Part shown: piece by piece, positions 43,588 through 51,730 of the stretch
Layout: every line of letters starts with the position of its first letter
How positions within the stretch are numbered: position 1 is the first letter of the stretch
Source of the DNA: JBBREP01 sp038202885
GTDB taxonomy: Bacteria; Actinomycetota; Acidimicrobiia; IMCC26256; PALSA-610
Reading direction: 5' to 3'
Length of the DNA stretch: 64,000 bases
Assembly: GCA_038202885.1 (NCBI GenBank)
Contig: JBBREP010000007.1
Span: 1 to 64,000 of the forward strand
Notes under the pieces: model-generated
Seen by the model: only the letters and a program-made list of their open reading frames with translations
Told to the model about the DNA's origin: nothing
Databases searched by the model: none
Translations under genes and position numbers: made by a program

Positions 43588-44549
43588 GCGCTCGGCGAGA
43601 GACCGAAGACCCAGCCGGCACGGATCGCGCCGCCCCCGATGCGCGCCCTCGCGTTGGGATTGTCGATGTCGCGCCCCGAGACGGACTGCAGTCCGACGCG
43701 GTCATGTTCTCGACTGCGCAGAAGGTCGAGCTGATCCGTCGCATCGTCGATGCCGGCGTCGGCCGTGTCGAAGTCGCCAGCTTTGTGAACCCGGCCCGCG
43801 TCCCACAGATGGCCGACGCAGAAGCCGTGCTCGCCGAGGTGGGCACCGACCTGCGAGCGCGCTACATCGGTCTGGTCCTGAACGAGCGCGGTTTCGATCG
43901 GGCACTCGCGGCGAACACACCCGAAGTGAATGTTGTCGTCGCGTGCACCGACACGTTCTCGCAGCGCAATCAGGGCGTCACAACGGCCGAAGCGATCGTC
44001 GCGGCCACCACCGTCGCCCGGCGCGCCCGCGCGGCCGGCATCCCGTGCAGCGTGACGCTGTCGGCCGCGTTTGGGTGCGGCTACGAGGGCGAAGTGCCGC
44101 AGCAACGCGTGCTCGACGTGGTGCGCCAGATCGTCGACGCGCAACCCGACGAAATCGCGCTCGCCGACACCGTCGGTGCCGCGGTGCCCGCGCGCGTGCG
44201 CGAACTCGTGGGCGCCGCGGGCGGCTTGCTCGGTCCCGCGATCACGCTGCGCGCGCATTTCCACAACACGCGCAATGCCGGGCTCGCCAACGCGTTGGCG
44301 GCCGTCGAATGTGGCGTCACCGTCATCGACGCGAGCCTCGGCGGCATCGGCGGGTGCCCGTTCGCGCCGCGCGCCACGGGCAACATCCCGACCGAGGATG
44401 TCGTGTTCCTGCTCGAACGCAGCGGCTACGACACGGGTGTGTCGCTCACCAAGCTCATCGAGGCCAGCGACTGGCTTGCGGCCCAGCTCGGCCGACCCAC
44501 GCCGGGACTTGTCGCCAAGGCTGGGCCCTTCCCGCGCTCGTCCGATTAG
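43584..44549 (+). CDS. Hydroxymethylglutaryl-CoA lyase
   Basis: This 321-residue DRE-TIM metallolyase cleaves HMG-CoA to acetoacetate and acetyl-CoA, the last step of leucine breakdown. It shows DVAPRDGLQSD, VEVASFVNPARVPQMAD, LADTVGAAVP and FHNTRNAGLAN metal and substrate residues, and the catalytic Cys in GGIGGCPFAPRATGN. It ends the operon. Its last four bases overlap the stop of the convergent sortase gene. Confidence 0.92.
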   Translation: MSARRETEDPAGTDRAAPDARPRVGIVDVAPRDGLQSDAVMFSTAQKVELIRRIVDAGVGRVEVASFVNPARVPQMADAEAVLAEVGTDLRARYIGLVLNERGFDRALAANTPEVNVVVACTDTFSQRNQGVTTAEAIVAATTVARRARAAGIPCSVTLSAAFGCGYEGEVPQQRVLDVVRQIVDAQPDEIALADTVGAAVPARVRELVGAAGGLLGPAITLRAHFHNTRNAGLANALAAVECGVTVIDASLGGIGGCPFAPRATGNIPTEDVVFLLERSGYDTGVSLTKLIEASDWLAAQLGRPTPGLVAKAGPFPRSSD

Positions 44550-45592
44550 AAGCCGGCGGGCAGGACGCGCTCGAGGTACACGTAGAAACCGAACAGCACC
44601 GGCAGGAACGGCACGAGCCCGGCGAACCAGGTGAGCGGATGACGCCAATGGCGGTACACCCACCACCAGGCCAGCCCGACGATCAGCGCGAACATCCCCC
44701 AGAGCACCGTCGGTGTGCGGCTCGCGGTGTCGCCCGCCAGCCCGTTGCGGAGCGACGCCTGGGTCGCGGCGTTCTTGCTCACACCGTCGGGAGTGTCGGG
44801 GTCTTGGAGCTGTTTCGGTGGCGGCTGGGCAACGTAGGGCCTCGGCGGTGGGCTCTTCGCGACGATGAGAGCGGCCTCCACCACGAGGCGCTGTCGGGCC
44901 GAGTACTTCGGGTTGCAGGTGGTCAACGTGAGCATCGCCGTGGTCGGATCGTGCGTGGCGACGACGGCGACGTCGGTCGGACTCACTGGGTAGGGCTCGC
45001 GCGTCACCCGGTAGGTGTAACGGCCCCACAACATGTCGACGCGGATCTCGCTGCCCACGTGCAGCGTGTCGGCGTCGTAGAACGGGTGGAGATACGTCGT
45101 GCGGTGGCCCGCGATCGCGGCGTTGCCGAGTTGGCCGGGAAACACGGTCGCGGGGTAATGCCCGGGGCCCTTTTCGAGGTCGGATCGCGACGTGCCTTCG
45201 ACCACGGCGTAGTTGCTCCACGGGAGGTGGATGATGCCGACCACGTCACCGTCGTTGACCGTGGGGATGCGTGCGGCGCTGACGATGGGCGAACTCGCCG
45301 GCGCGGTCGTGCTCGTCGTTGCCGTGGGCCTGGCGGTTGTCGGCCCGGTCGAGGGTCGGGTCGAGGGTCGGGTCGTGGGCGAGGTGCTCGACGTGGCCGT
45401 GGTGGCGGTGGAGCTTTGCACCCGGGCCAGTTCGGACGTGAAGCGGTCCTTCAGACGGTTTTGCTCACGGGCGGTAATCAGACCCGTACCCCACAACTGG
45501 TAACCGACGAAGCCGAGAATCAGCAGGCCACTGGTGATCAGGGTGCGGCCGGCACCGCCCAAGGTGCGCCGGAGCCGTTCGCGCATGACCAT
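44546..45592 (-). CDS. Class E sortase
   Basis: This 348-residue membrane-anchored transpeptidase has an N-terminal helix (ITSGLLILGFVGYQLWGTG), a Thr/Ser/Pro linker (residues 55-100) and the sortase barrel with catalytic His in AIAGHRTTYLHPF, Cys in LTLTTCNPKY and Arg in SARQRLVV. Two C-terminal helices (VLWGMFALIVGLAWWWVY and WFAGLVPFLPVLFGFYVYL) are unusual for many sortases but seen in class E. It anchors proteins to peptidoglycan; no LPXTG-type substrate is encoded in the window, including the secreted propeller. ATG 45592 or 45586. Confidence 0.88.
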   Translation of the reverse strand: MVMRERLRRTLGGAGRTLITSGLLILGFVGYQLWGTGLITAREQNRLKDRFTSELARVQSSTATTATSSTSPTTRPSTRPSTGPTTARPTATTSTTAPASSPIVSAARIPTVNDGDVVGIIHLPWSNYAVVEGTSRSDLEKGPGHYPATVFPGQLGNAAIAGHRTTYLHPFYDADTLHVGSEIRVDMLWGRYTYRVTREPYPVSPTDVAVVATHDPTTAMLTLTTCNPKYSARQRLVVEAALIVAKSPPPRPYVAQPPPKQLQDPDTPDGVSKNAATQASLRNGLAGDTASRTPTVLWGMFALIVGLAWWWVYRHWRHPLTWFAGLVPFLPVLFGFYVYLERVLPAGF

Positions 45593-45693
45593 TTGAGCGT
45601 ACCGGCCTCAGGAACGGCCGCACGCGCGTTCGGTGCCGCGACGTCGGGCTCCGTAGACTGCTGGCGATTTCGCGCCGGTCCCCGGGAGGCTCC

Positions 45694-46389
45694 TTGGCCG
45701 TCGTCGCGCCCGTGGTACCCGTGGTCACGACCCGAACGGCAGTGTGTGTGCTCGGTCGTTTTCCCGCTCTCGCGGGCGCCGACCTCGATGTCATGCCGGG
45801 TGAGATCGTGTTGTTGTCGGGGCCGAACGGTGCTGGGAAGTCGACGTTGCTGCGCGTGCTCGCCGGTCTGTTGCCGTTGCGCAGTGGGTGGGCGACGGTG
45901 TTCGGCTGCGATTTGAACCTCGACCGTCGCAGTTTCCGGCGGCGGCTCGCGCTTGTGGGCCACGACACCGGGTGTTACGACGACCTCACCGCGCGCGAGA
46001 ACCTGCGGTTCGCGCTGCGCGCCGCGGGTGCCGACGCGACGAACCTCGACGGCACGCTCGAACGGCTCGGTCTCGACACCGTGGCGCGCGTGCGTCACGC
46101 TGACCTGTCTGCGGGTCAGCGCCGCCGGCTCGCGTTGGCGATTGCCTTCGCACGCAACACCGAGATGCTGCTGCTCGACGAGCCCCACGCGGGCCTCGAT
46201 GCCGACGGGCGCGCGCTCCTCGACGATCTGTTGCGCGAGGCCGCGGCCGGGGGCCGCACTGTGGTGTTCGCGTCGCACGAGTTGGAGCGCGCCCGGGAAC
46301 TCGCACACCGCGAAGTACTCGTGGAACGCGGACTGTTGCACGGTGGCGTCCTGGAACCCGCCCCCGAACCCGTCGGCGCAGTGCCATGA
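45694..46389 (+). CDS. ccmA: Heme exporter ATP-binding protein CcmA
   Basis: This 231-residue ATPase has Walker A GPNGAGKST, signature LSAGQRRRL, Walker B LLLDEPHAGLD and switch His ASHEL. It heads a set of ccmB, C, D, E, F, G, H and I genes and so is CcmA, which with CcmB powers release of heme-loaded CcmE. TTG 45694 is the start, with GGGAGG about four bases upstream. The tail is proline-rich. Confidence 0.93.
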   Translation: MAVVAPVVPVVTTRTAVCVLGRFPALAGADLDVMPGEIVLLSGPNGAGKSTLLRVLAGLLPLRSGWATVFGCDLNLDRRSFRRRLALVGHDTGCYDDLTARENLRFALRAAGADATNLDGTLERLGLDTVARVRHADLSAGQRRRLALAIAFARNTEMLLLDEPHAGLDADGRALLDDLLREAAAGGRTVVFASHELERARELAHREVLVERGLLHGGVLEPAPEPVGAVP

Positions 46390-46425
46390 GCGCCTGGGGG
46401 CGCGAGCGCAGGCGAGCGGGGGAGG
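46390..46425 (+). repeat. GC-rich interspersed repeat, copy C, in the ccmA-ccmB gap
   Basis: This 36-bp unit (starts GCGCCTGGGGGCGCGAGC, contains GGCGAGCGGGGG) matches copies A and B with a one-base gap. It fills most of the 48-bp gap, and its 3' extension reads GGAGGAGG, which is the apparent ribosome binding site for ccmB. Confidence 0.75.
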
Positions 46426-46437
46426 AGGTGCCATTCC

Positions 46438-47115
46438 ATGAATAGCTTGCTTTCCGAGGCGCTGCTCGTCGCGGGCAAGGATCTGCGGATCGAGGCGCGG
46501 GCCAAGGTCGGCTTGGCCCAGATCCTGCCGTTCGGCGCGCTCGTGCTCCTGCTGTTCGCGTTTGCGCTCGACCCGCACCGGGGCTTGCTCCCGACCGTCG
46601 CACCCGGGCTGTTCTGGATCGCGGTGCTGCTCGCCTCGATCCTGGCCGTGGGCCGCAGCTTTGCCATCGAGTCCGAGCACAACGCCCGCGACGGTCTGCG
46701 CCTCGCCGGGCTCGACGGTGCCGCCATCTTCCTCGGCAAGGCCGCGGCCATCGCGCTCGAACTTCTCGCGCTCGAGGTGTTGTTGCTCATCGGCACGTTC
46801 GTGCTCTATGACGTGTCGGTGCGAGGCATGGTGGCACTCGTGCCGACCGCGCTGGCCGCCACCTGCGGGATCGCCGCCACCGGTACGGTGTACGGAATCC
46901 TTGCGGCGGGGCTGCGCATGCGGGAGACGCTCGTGCCGTTGCTCGTATTACCGATCAGCGCGCCCGTGATGCTCGGCGCCACCAGGGCGTTCGAGGCTGC
47001 GCTCGACGGCAATACGAGCGAAGCTTGGCCTTGGGTGCAGCTCCTCGTGGTGTTCGCGGCGGTGTACTTGACCGTCGGCGTGTTGGCCTTCGGGCCGTTG
47101 CTGGAGGAAGCATGA
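46438..47115 (+). CDS. ccmB: Heme exporter membrane subunit CcmB
   Basis: This 225-residue protein has six hydrophobic segments and starts with KDLRIEARAKVGLAQILPFGAL, the CcmB N-terminal pattern. It also shows GRSFAIESEHNARDGLRLAGLDGAAIFLGK, typical of the family. It partners CcmA and CcmC. ATG 46438 is preceded by GGAGGAGG provided by repeat copy C. Confidence 0.93.
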   Translation: MNSLLSEALLVAGKDLRIEARAKVGLAQILPFGALVLLLFAFALDPHRGLLPTVAPGLFWIAVLLASILAVGRSFAIESEHNARDGLRLAGLDGAAIFLGKAAAIALELLALEVLLLIGTFVLYDVSVRGMVALVPTALAATCGIAATGTVYGILAAGLRMRETLVPLLVLPISAPVMLGATRAFEAALDGNTSEAWPWVQLLVVFAAVYLTVGVLAFGPLLEEA

Positions 47116-47984
47116 GCGTGCAAGCACCACCATCGCAGGCGCCTCGGTCAGCGCCCTCGCCGTCACCGGCTCCGGTAGCCGTGCCGCGCCTGGTGTCGCG
47201 ATCGGTCGCGCGAGTGTTCGTGGTGATCAGCGTCGTCGGTGTGGCAGCCACGTTCGTGATGGGCCTTGTCGTCGCGCCGACCGACGCCGAACAGGGTGAC
47301 GCCTACCGATTGCTGTTCGTGCACGTGCCGTCGGCCTGGCTCGCGTACCTCGCGTTCGGCGTCACGGCGCTCGCGTCGGCGCTGTATCTCGTGCCGCGTA
47401 CCCGTTCGCCGCGTTGGGACCATCTCGCGGGAGCTTCGGCCGAGCTCGGCGTGTTGTTCACCGGACTCGTGCTCGCCGAGGGTTCACTGTGGGGCCGGCC
47501 GATCTGGGGCGCATGGTGGGCGTGGGACGCGCGGCTCACCACCACCGCCGTCATGCTGTTCCTCTATCTTGGCTACCTCGCGCTCCGCCGCATCGGCGGT
47601 TCACCGCACCAGCGGGCGATGCGCAGTGCCATCGCCGCGCTGATCGCGTTCGTCGACGTGCCGATCGTGCACTTCTCGGTGTCGTGGTGGACCACGTTGC
47701 ACCAGGACGGCTCGGTCTTCAACGACAAGATGCAGGTACACATCCACGACGCGCGCATGAACGCCGCGCTGTTGGTCGGTGTCGTGGCGTTCACGATCGC
47801 GTACGCCACGTTGTGCGTGGCGCGAATGCAGCTGCTTGCGATGGAAGACGGCCTCGATGAACGTGAGCTGCAACTCGCGATCGATGAGCGCCTTGCGAAT
47901 CGCGTCACGGGCCCGTCGGGTGCCACCCCGAGCGGTCCGTCGGCAGCATCTCCGGGCCCGACGCAACCGGCAGTGACCGCCTGA
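47112..47984 (+). CDS. ccmC: Heme handling protein CcmC
   Basis: This 290-residue membrane protein has six helices and the tryptophan-rich heme-binding motif WGAWWAWDARLTT, with flanking histidines in FVHVPSAW and VPIVHFSVSWWTTLH. It transfers heme to CcmE. N- and C-terminal extensions are Pro/Ser-rich. ATG 47112 overlaps the ccmB stop (ATGA), and its own stop shares one base with ccmD. Confidence 0.95.
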   Translation: MSVQAPPSQAPRSAPSPSPAPVAVPRLVSRSVARVFVVISVVGVAATFVMGLVVAPTDAEQGDAYRLLFVHVPSAWLAYLAFGVTALASALYLVPRTRSPRWDHLAGASAELGVLFTGLVLAEGSLWGRPIWGAWWAWDARLTTTAVMLFLYLGYLALRRIGGSPHQRAMRSAIAALIAFVDVPIVHFSVSWWTTLHQDGSVFNDKMQVHIHDARMNAALLVGVVAFTIAYATLCVARMQLLAMEDGLDERELQLAIDERLANRVTGPSGATPSGPSAASPGPTQPAVTA

Positions 47985-48121
47985 TGGACAGCAACTGGCC
48001 CTACGTCGCTGTGGGCTACACGCTCGCGGCCGGCTCGCTCGGCGGCTACGTGACTTGGCTGGTACGAAAGTTGCGGCGGGCCGAGCGCTCGCTACCACCG
48101 GTGCAGGAACCGCCGCGATGA
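47984..48121 (+). CDS. ccmD: Small membrane protein CcmD-like
   Basis: This 45-codon frame (MDSNWPYVAVGYTLAAGSL...) has one hydrophobic segment followed by a basic stretch (VRKLRRAERS), the usual CcmD layout. It starts one base inside the ccmC stop (TGATG) and ends by ATGA overlap with ccmE, exactly where ccmD lies in classical operons. CcmD binds CcmC and CcmE and helps release holo-CcmE. Confidence 0.88.
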   Translation: MDSNWPYVAVGYTLAAGSLGGYVTWLVRKLRRAERSLPPVQEPPR

Positions 48122-48651
48122 CGCCAGTGAGTGGACCAGTGAGTGGACCCGTGAGTACCCCAGCGCCCGCCGCGGCACCGACCGGACGCGCCACGCTCCA
48201 ACGCAGGCTGCACGGCAAGCTCCGTTACGTCGTCGCCCTGGCCGTCTGTGTGGGCGCGATCATCTGGATGATCACGTCGTTGTCGGCGAACATCAACTAC
48301 CTCGAGACAGTGAGCGACGCGGTCAAGCACCGCAGTGCCAACGCGCACCGCGAGCTGCGCATCGGTGGCGTCGTGGTGCGCGGCACCGTGCACCGCCTCG
48401 CAGACGGCACCAGCTTCAAGCTCTCCGACGGCAAGGCGACGGTGTTCGTGCACGTGCGCGATATTCCGTCCAAGCTGTTCGCCGACTGTGCGCCGGTCGT
48501 CGTGCAGGGCACCTGGAACGGCAACGACTTCGCGGGCGACAACTTGCTCGTGCGCCATGGCGCCAACTACGGCCCAAGTACGAAAGACGCGAAGCATCTC
48601 AGTGCCGTCGACAATGCGCTGGCCGGCACGGGTTGTGCGAAGGCCTCCTGA
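48118..48651 (+). CDS. ccmE: Heme chaperone CcmE
   Basis: This 177-residue protein has an N-terminal membrane anchor and an OB-fold barrel, with the heme-attaching His147 and Tyr151 in LLVRHGANYGP (HxxxY). It carries heme covalently from CcmC to the CcmF ligase. The His form is the standard one, not the cysteine variant known from archaea and some others. The N-terminal extension repeats PVSG. ATG 48118 is overlapped by the ccmD stop. Confidence 0.94.
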   Translation: MTPVSGPVSGPVSTPAPAAAPTGRATLQRRLHGKLRYVVALAVCVGAIIWMITSLSANINYLETVSDAVKHRSANAHRELRIGGVVVRGTVHRLADGTSFKLSDGKATVFVHVRDIPSKLFADCAPVVVQGTWNGNDFAGDNLLVRHGANYGPSTKDAKHLSAVDNALAGTGCAKAS

Positions 48652-48660
48652 GCGAACCTG

Positions 48661-50745
48661 ATGCGCGCGCAACTCGGCTCCTTCACGATCATGGTCGGCG
48701 TCACTGCGTCGCTGCTCGGCATCGTCGTGCTCGGCCGCGGCATCGCCAAGGACGACGAACGGTTGCTGCGCCTCGGGCGTCGTTTCACCGCGGTCATCCT
48801 CGCCGCGGGCATCGGCGGTTTCGTCGTGATGGAATGGGCGTTGTTCGCGCACGACTACTCGATCACCTATGTCGCGAACAACGTTGCGCGCGCCACGCCC
48901 GGTCTGTTCACGTTCACCGCACTGTGGTCGGCCCTCGAAGGTTCGATCATGCTGTGGGGCCTCATCCTTGCGATCTACATGGCGGGAACGAGTTACGCGT
49001 TCCGGGCCCGGGTCGCCGATCCGCTCGTAGCGTGGGCGACGATTGTGCAGTACGTCGTCGCGCTCTTCTTTTTCGGCTTGATGGCCACGGTCGCGAATCC
49101 GTTCGCCACCGTGAGCGGGCTGCAGGTACTCGATGGTCGCGGCCCGAACCCGTTGCTGCAAGACCACCCGCTCGTGGCGTTCCACCCGCCGTTCCTCTAC
49201 GCCGGCTATGTGGGCATGACGATCCCGTTCAGCTTCGCGATCGCCGCGCTCGTGACGGGGCGCTTCGGTGAAGGGTGGCTCGCCGACACGCGTCGCGCCT
49301 CGCTCATTGCGTGGGGGTTCTTGACGGTCGGGATCATCCTCGGCGCGTGGTGGAGCTACGAGGTGCTCGGCTGGGGTGGCTACTGGAGTTGGGACCCGGT
49401 CGAGAACGCGTCGCTGCTGCCGTGGCTCACCGCCACCGCGTTCTTGCATTCGGTGATGGTGCAGGAACGCAGAGGGATGCTGCGCGTCTGGAATCTCTCA
49501 CTCATCATCGCCACGTTCTCGCTCACGATCCTCGGCACCTTTCTCACTCGATCGGGCGTGATCACGTCGGTGCACGCGTTCAGCGAGAGCAAGATCGGCC
49601 CCGCGCTGCTCGCCTTCTTCGGGCTCGTGATCGTCACCGGCCTCGGACTGATCGCGTGGCGTGGCGACCGCCTGCACGCGCCCGGTCGCATCGACGCGGT
49701 GCTGTCGCGCGAATCGGCGTTCTTCGCGAACAACTTGTTGTTCGCCGGCTTCGCGTTCGTCATCCTCACGGGCACGGTGTTCCCGTTGCTCGTCGAGGCG
49801 CTGCAGAACAAGCAGATCTCGGTGGGTTCGCCCTACTTCGAACGCATGACCACGCCACTCGGGCTGGCGTTGCTGTTCATGATGTCGGTGGCGCCGATCC
49901 TGCCGTGGCGCGCCGTCAGCGGCGAGGTGCTGCGCGACCGGTTGCTGTTGCCGCTGTATGCGGCTGGGCTCGTGATGCTCGGCGCGGTCGTGTTGAGCTC
50001 GGCCGACGTCGCGGGTGTGCTCGCGTACGGCCTCGCGGCGTTCTGCGCCGCGGGCATCTTCAGGAACTTCGGCGTTGCCGTGCGCGCTCGGCGATCGGCC
50101 TTGCACGAACCAGTGGCGCGCGCGGTGGCCGGCACGGTGCGCGGGAACCCGCGTCGATGGGGCGGGCTCGTCGTGCACCTTGGTGTCGTGATGATCGCGG
50201 TGGCGCTCGCGGCATCGCAGGGCAGCGCCACCCGCCGTTCGGTGCAACTGGCCAAGGGCGAGTCGGCCGTCGTCGCCGGGAACCGCATCACCTATCTCGG
50301 CTCGTCGGTCACCCAGACCGCGCAGAAAGCGACGCTGCGGTCGCGGTTCGCGATCCATGACGGCAGCGACTCGCTCGGTGTGTACGCCCCTGCGATTTCC
50401 ACGTATCCGAACGTCACGCAGGGCATCGCGACGCCGTCGGTGCATGTGGGCTTGGCGCGCGACATCTATCTCGCGCTCGTGGCCGCGCCGGACGACACAG
50501 GGCGCGTCACTGTCCAGATCCTCGTGAACCCGATGGTGATGTGGTTGTGGGTGGGCGGCGCCATGATGGCGCTCGGCACCGTGCTGTGTCTCGTGCCGCA
50601 GCGGCGATCCGCCTCGCTCGGATTGTCGGCCGCGCATCGGGCGGCTGGCGGCCCGCCCTCGCCCGACGCCGGGCCACCCGACGGTGACGCCGATCCCGAA
50701 CCCGAACCCGATCCCGAACCCGCCAGTTCGGGTGCGCCCGCATGA
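48661..50745 (+). CDS. ccmF: Cytochrome c heme lyase subunit CcmF
   Basis: This 694-residue membrane protein has about 14 helices and the WWD heme motif WGGYWSWDPVENASLLPW, plus HPPFLYAGYVGM and TFLTRSGVITSVHAF with conserved histidines. It performs the heme ligation to apocytochrome c with CcmH. The C-terminal 40 residues are Pro/Asp/Glu-rich. ResA-like ccmG overlaps its stop (ATGA). Confidence 0.96.
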   Translation: MRAQLGSFTIMVGVTASLLGIVVLGRGIAKDDERLLRLGRRFTAVILAAGIGGFVVMEWALFAHDYSITYVANNVARATPGLFTFTALWSALEGSIMLWGLILAIYMAGTSYAFRARVADPLVAWATIVQYVVALFFFGLMATVANPFATVSGLQVLDGRGPNPLLQDHPLVAFHPPFLYAGYVGMTIPFSFAIAALVTGRFGEGWLADTRRASLIAWGFLTVGIILGAWWSYEVLGWGGYWSWDPVENASLLPWLTATAFLHSVMVQERRGMLRVWNLSLIIATFSLTILGTFLTRSGVITSVHAFSESKIGPALLAFFGLVIVTGLGLIAWRGDRLHAPGRIDAVLSRESAFFANNLLFAGFAFVILTGTVFPLLVEALQNKQISVGSPYFERMTTPLGLALLFMMSVAPILPWRAVSGEVLRDRLLLPLYAAGLVMLGAVVLSSADVAGVLAYGLAAFCAAGIFRNFGVAVRARRSALHEPVARAVAGTVRGNPRRWGGLVVHLGVVMIAVALAASQGSATRRSVQLAKGESAVVAGNRITYLGSSVTQTAQKATLRSRFAIHDGSDSLGVYAPAISTYPNVTQGIATPSVHVGLARDIYLALVAAPDDTGRVTVQILVNPMVMWLWVGGAMMALGTVLCLVPQRRSASLGLSAAHRAAGGPPSPDAGPPDGDADPEPEPDPEPASSGAPA

Positions 50746-51281
50746 CCCGCATCCGTTGGGTCACCACGATCGTGTTCACGATCGTCATCGCGTTGGGCGT
50801 GCTGCTCGCGGTCAATCTCGGTGGCGATCCGACGAAGACGTCGAACGATCTCGTTGGCAAACCGGCGCCGACGTTCTCGCTCACGGCGTTCGACGGCTCG
50901 AAGATCGACCTGGCGTCGCTGCAAGGTCGGGTGGTGATGGTGAACTTCTGGAACGAGTGGTGCGCGCCGTGCATCGAGGAGACGCCGAGCCTCGTGGCGC
51001 TCGCCAACGCGCACAAGACCGACAGCGGCTTCACGCTCGTCGGCATCGTGCACCTCGGTCGCTCGCAGAGCGACGCGCGCGCGTACGCCGCAGCACCGTC
51101 GCACAAGATGCAGTTCCCGCTCGCGTTCGACCCGGGCTCGCACACCTCGCTCGACTACGGCGTGACGGGGCAGCCCGAGACGTTCCTCATCGACAAGGCC
51201 GGCGTCGTGTCGCAATGGATCTCCGGCCCGATTGATGCCCAGCGCATGGAGCGCGACATCGAGCGCTTGGAAGCCACATGA
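50742..51281 (+). CDS. ccmG: Thiol:disulfide oxidoreductase CcmG/ResA-like
   Basis: This 179-residue thioredoxin-fold protein has an N-terminal membrane anchor and the redox motif WNEWCAPCIEE, plus TGQPETFLID with the cis-proline type loop. It reduces the CXXCH cysteines of apocytochromes outside the membrane. Start by ATGA overlap with ccmF; its stop overlaps ccmH likewise. Confidence 0.94.
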   Translation: MTRIRWVTTIVFTIVIALGVLLAVNLGGDPTKTSNDLVGKPAPTFSLTAFDGSKIDLASLQGRVVMVNFWNEWCAPCIEETPSLVALANAHKTDSGFTLVGIVHLGRSQSDARAYAAAPSHKMQFPLAFDPGSHTSLDYGVTGQPETFLIDKAGVVSQWISGPIDAQRMERDIERLEAT

Positions 51282-51727
51282 GGTCGAAGCGTTTTGCGGC
51301 GCTGGGCGGGGCGCTGCTCGTGGTGCTCGCCATCGTGGTCGTGGCGCTGCGCCCTTCGCACGAGACGGCCGAGGCGCGCGCGCAACGGCTGGAACGCCAC
51401 ATCGCGTGCCCGGTGTGCGTGGGTGAATCCGTGGCCGAGAGCAACAGCGACGCGTCACTGATCATTCGCTCCGACATCGAGGCGCGCATCAGGCGCGGGC
51501 AATCCGACAGCGAGATCCTCGGCTATTACGCCAAGCACTACCCGAAGCAGCAGTTGAATCCGAGCGATGGCGGCATCGGGCTGGTCGCGTGGGGTCTGCC
51601 GGTGGTGGCAGTCGTGCTCGCCGTCGCGGGACTCGGCGTCGCGATGGTGCGTTGGAAGCGCGTGCCGCGCATGGTGGCCACGACCGACGACGAGGTGCTC
51701 GTGCAACGGGCCCGTAGGCGGGCCTGA
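51278..51727 (+). CDS. ccmH: Cytochrome c biogenesis protein CcmH (CcmL-type)
   Basis: This 149-residue protein has an N-terminal helix, the conserved CPVC motif in HIACPVCVGESVAESNSDAS, a three-helix domain and a C-terminal membrane helix. It takes part in thiol chemistry with CcmF and CcmG. It corresponds to the N-terminal part of E. coli CcmH; the CcmI-like part is the next gene. Confidence 0.94.
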   Translation: MRSKRFAALGGALLVVLAIVVVALRPSHETAEARAQRLERHIACPVCVGESVAESNSDASLIIRSDIEARIRRGQSDSEILGYYAKHYPKQQLNPSDGGIGLVAWGLPVVAVVLAVAGLGVAMVRWKRVPRMVATTDDEVLVQRARRRA

Positions 51728-51730
51728 GCC

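Noticed and set aside
43425..45221. 598-codon minus-strand open frame opposite crotonase and HMG-CoA lyase
   Set aside because: Composition is Arg/Asp/His-rich shadow sequence across two well-supported plus-strand genes and part of the sortase.
50690..50735. GAACCC-type hexamer repeats at the end of ccmF
   Set aside because: Short low-complexity coding repeat (Pro/Glu/Asp), not a separate element.
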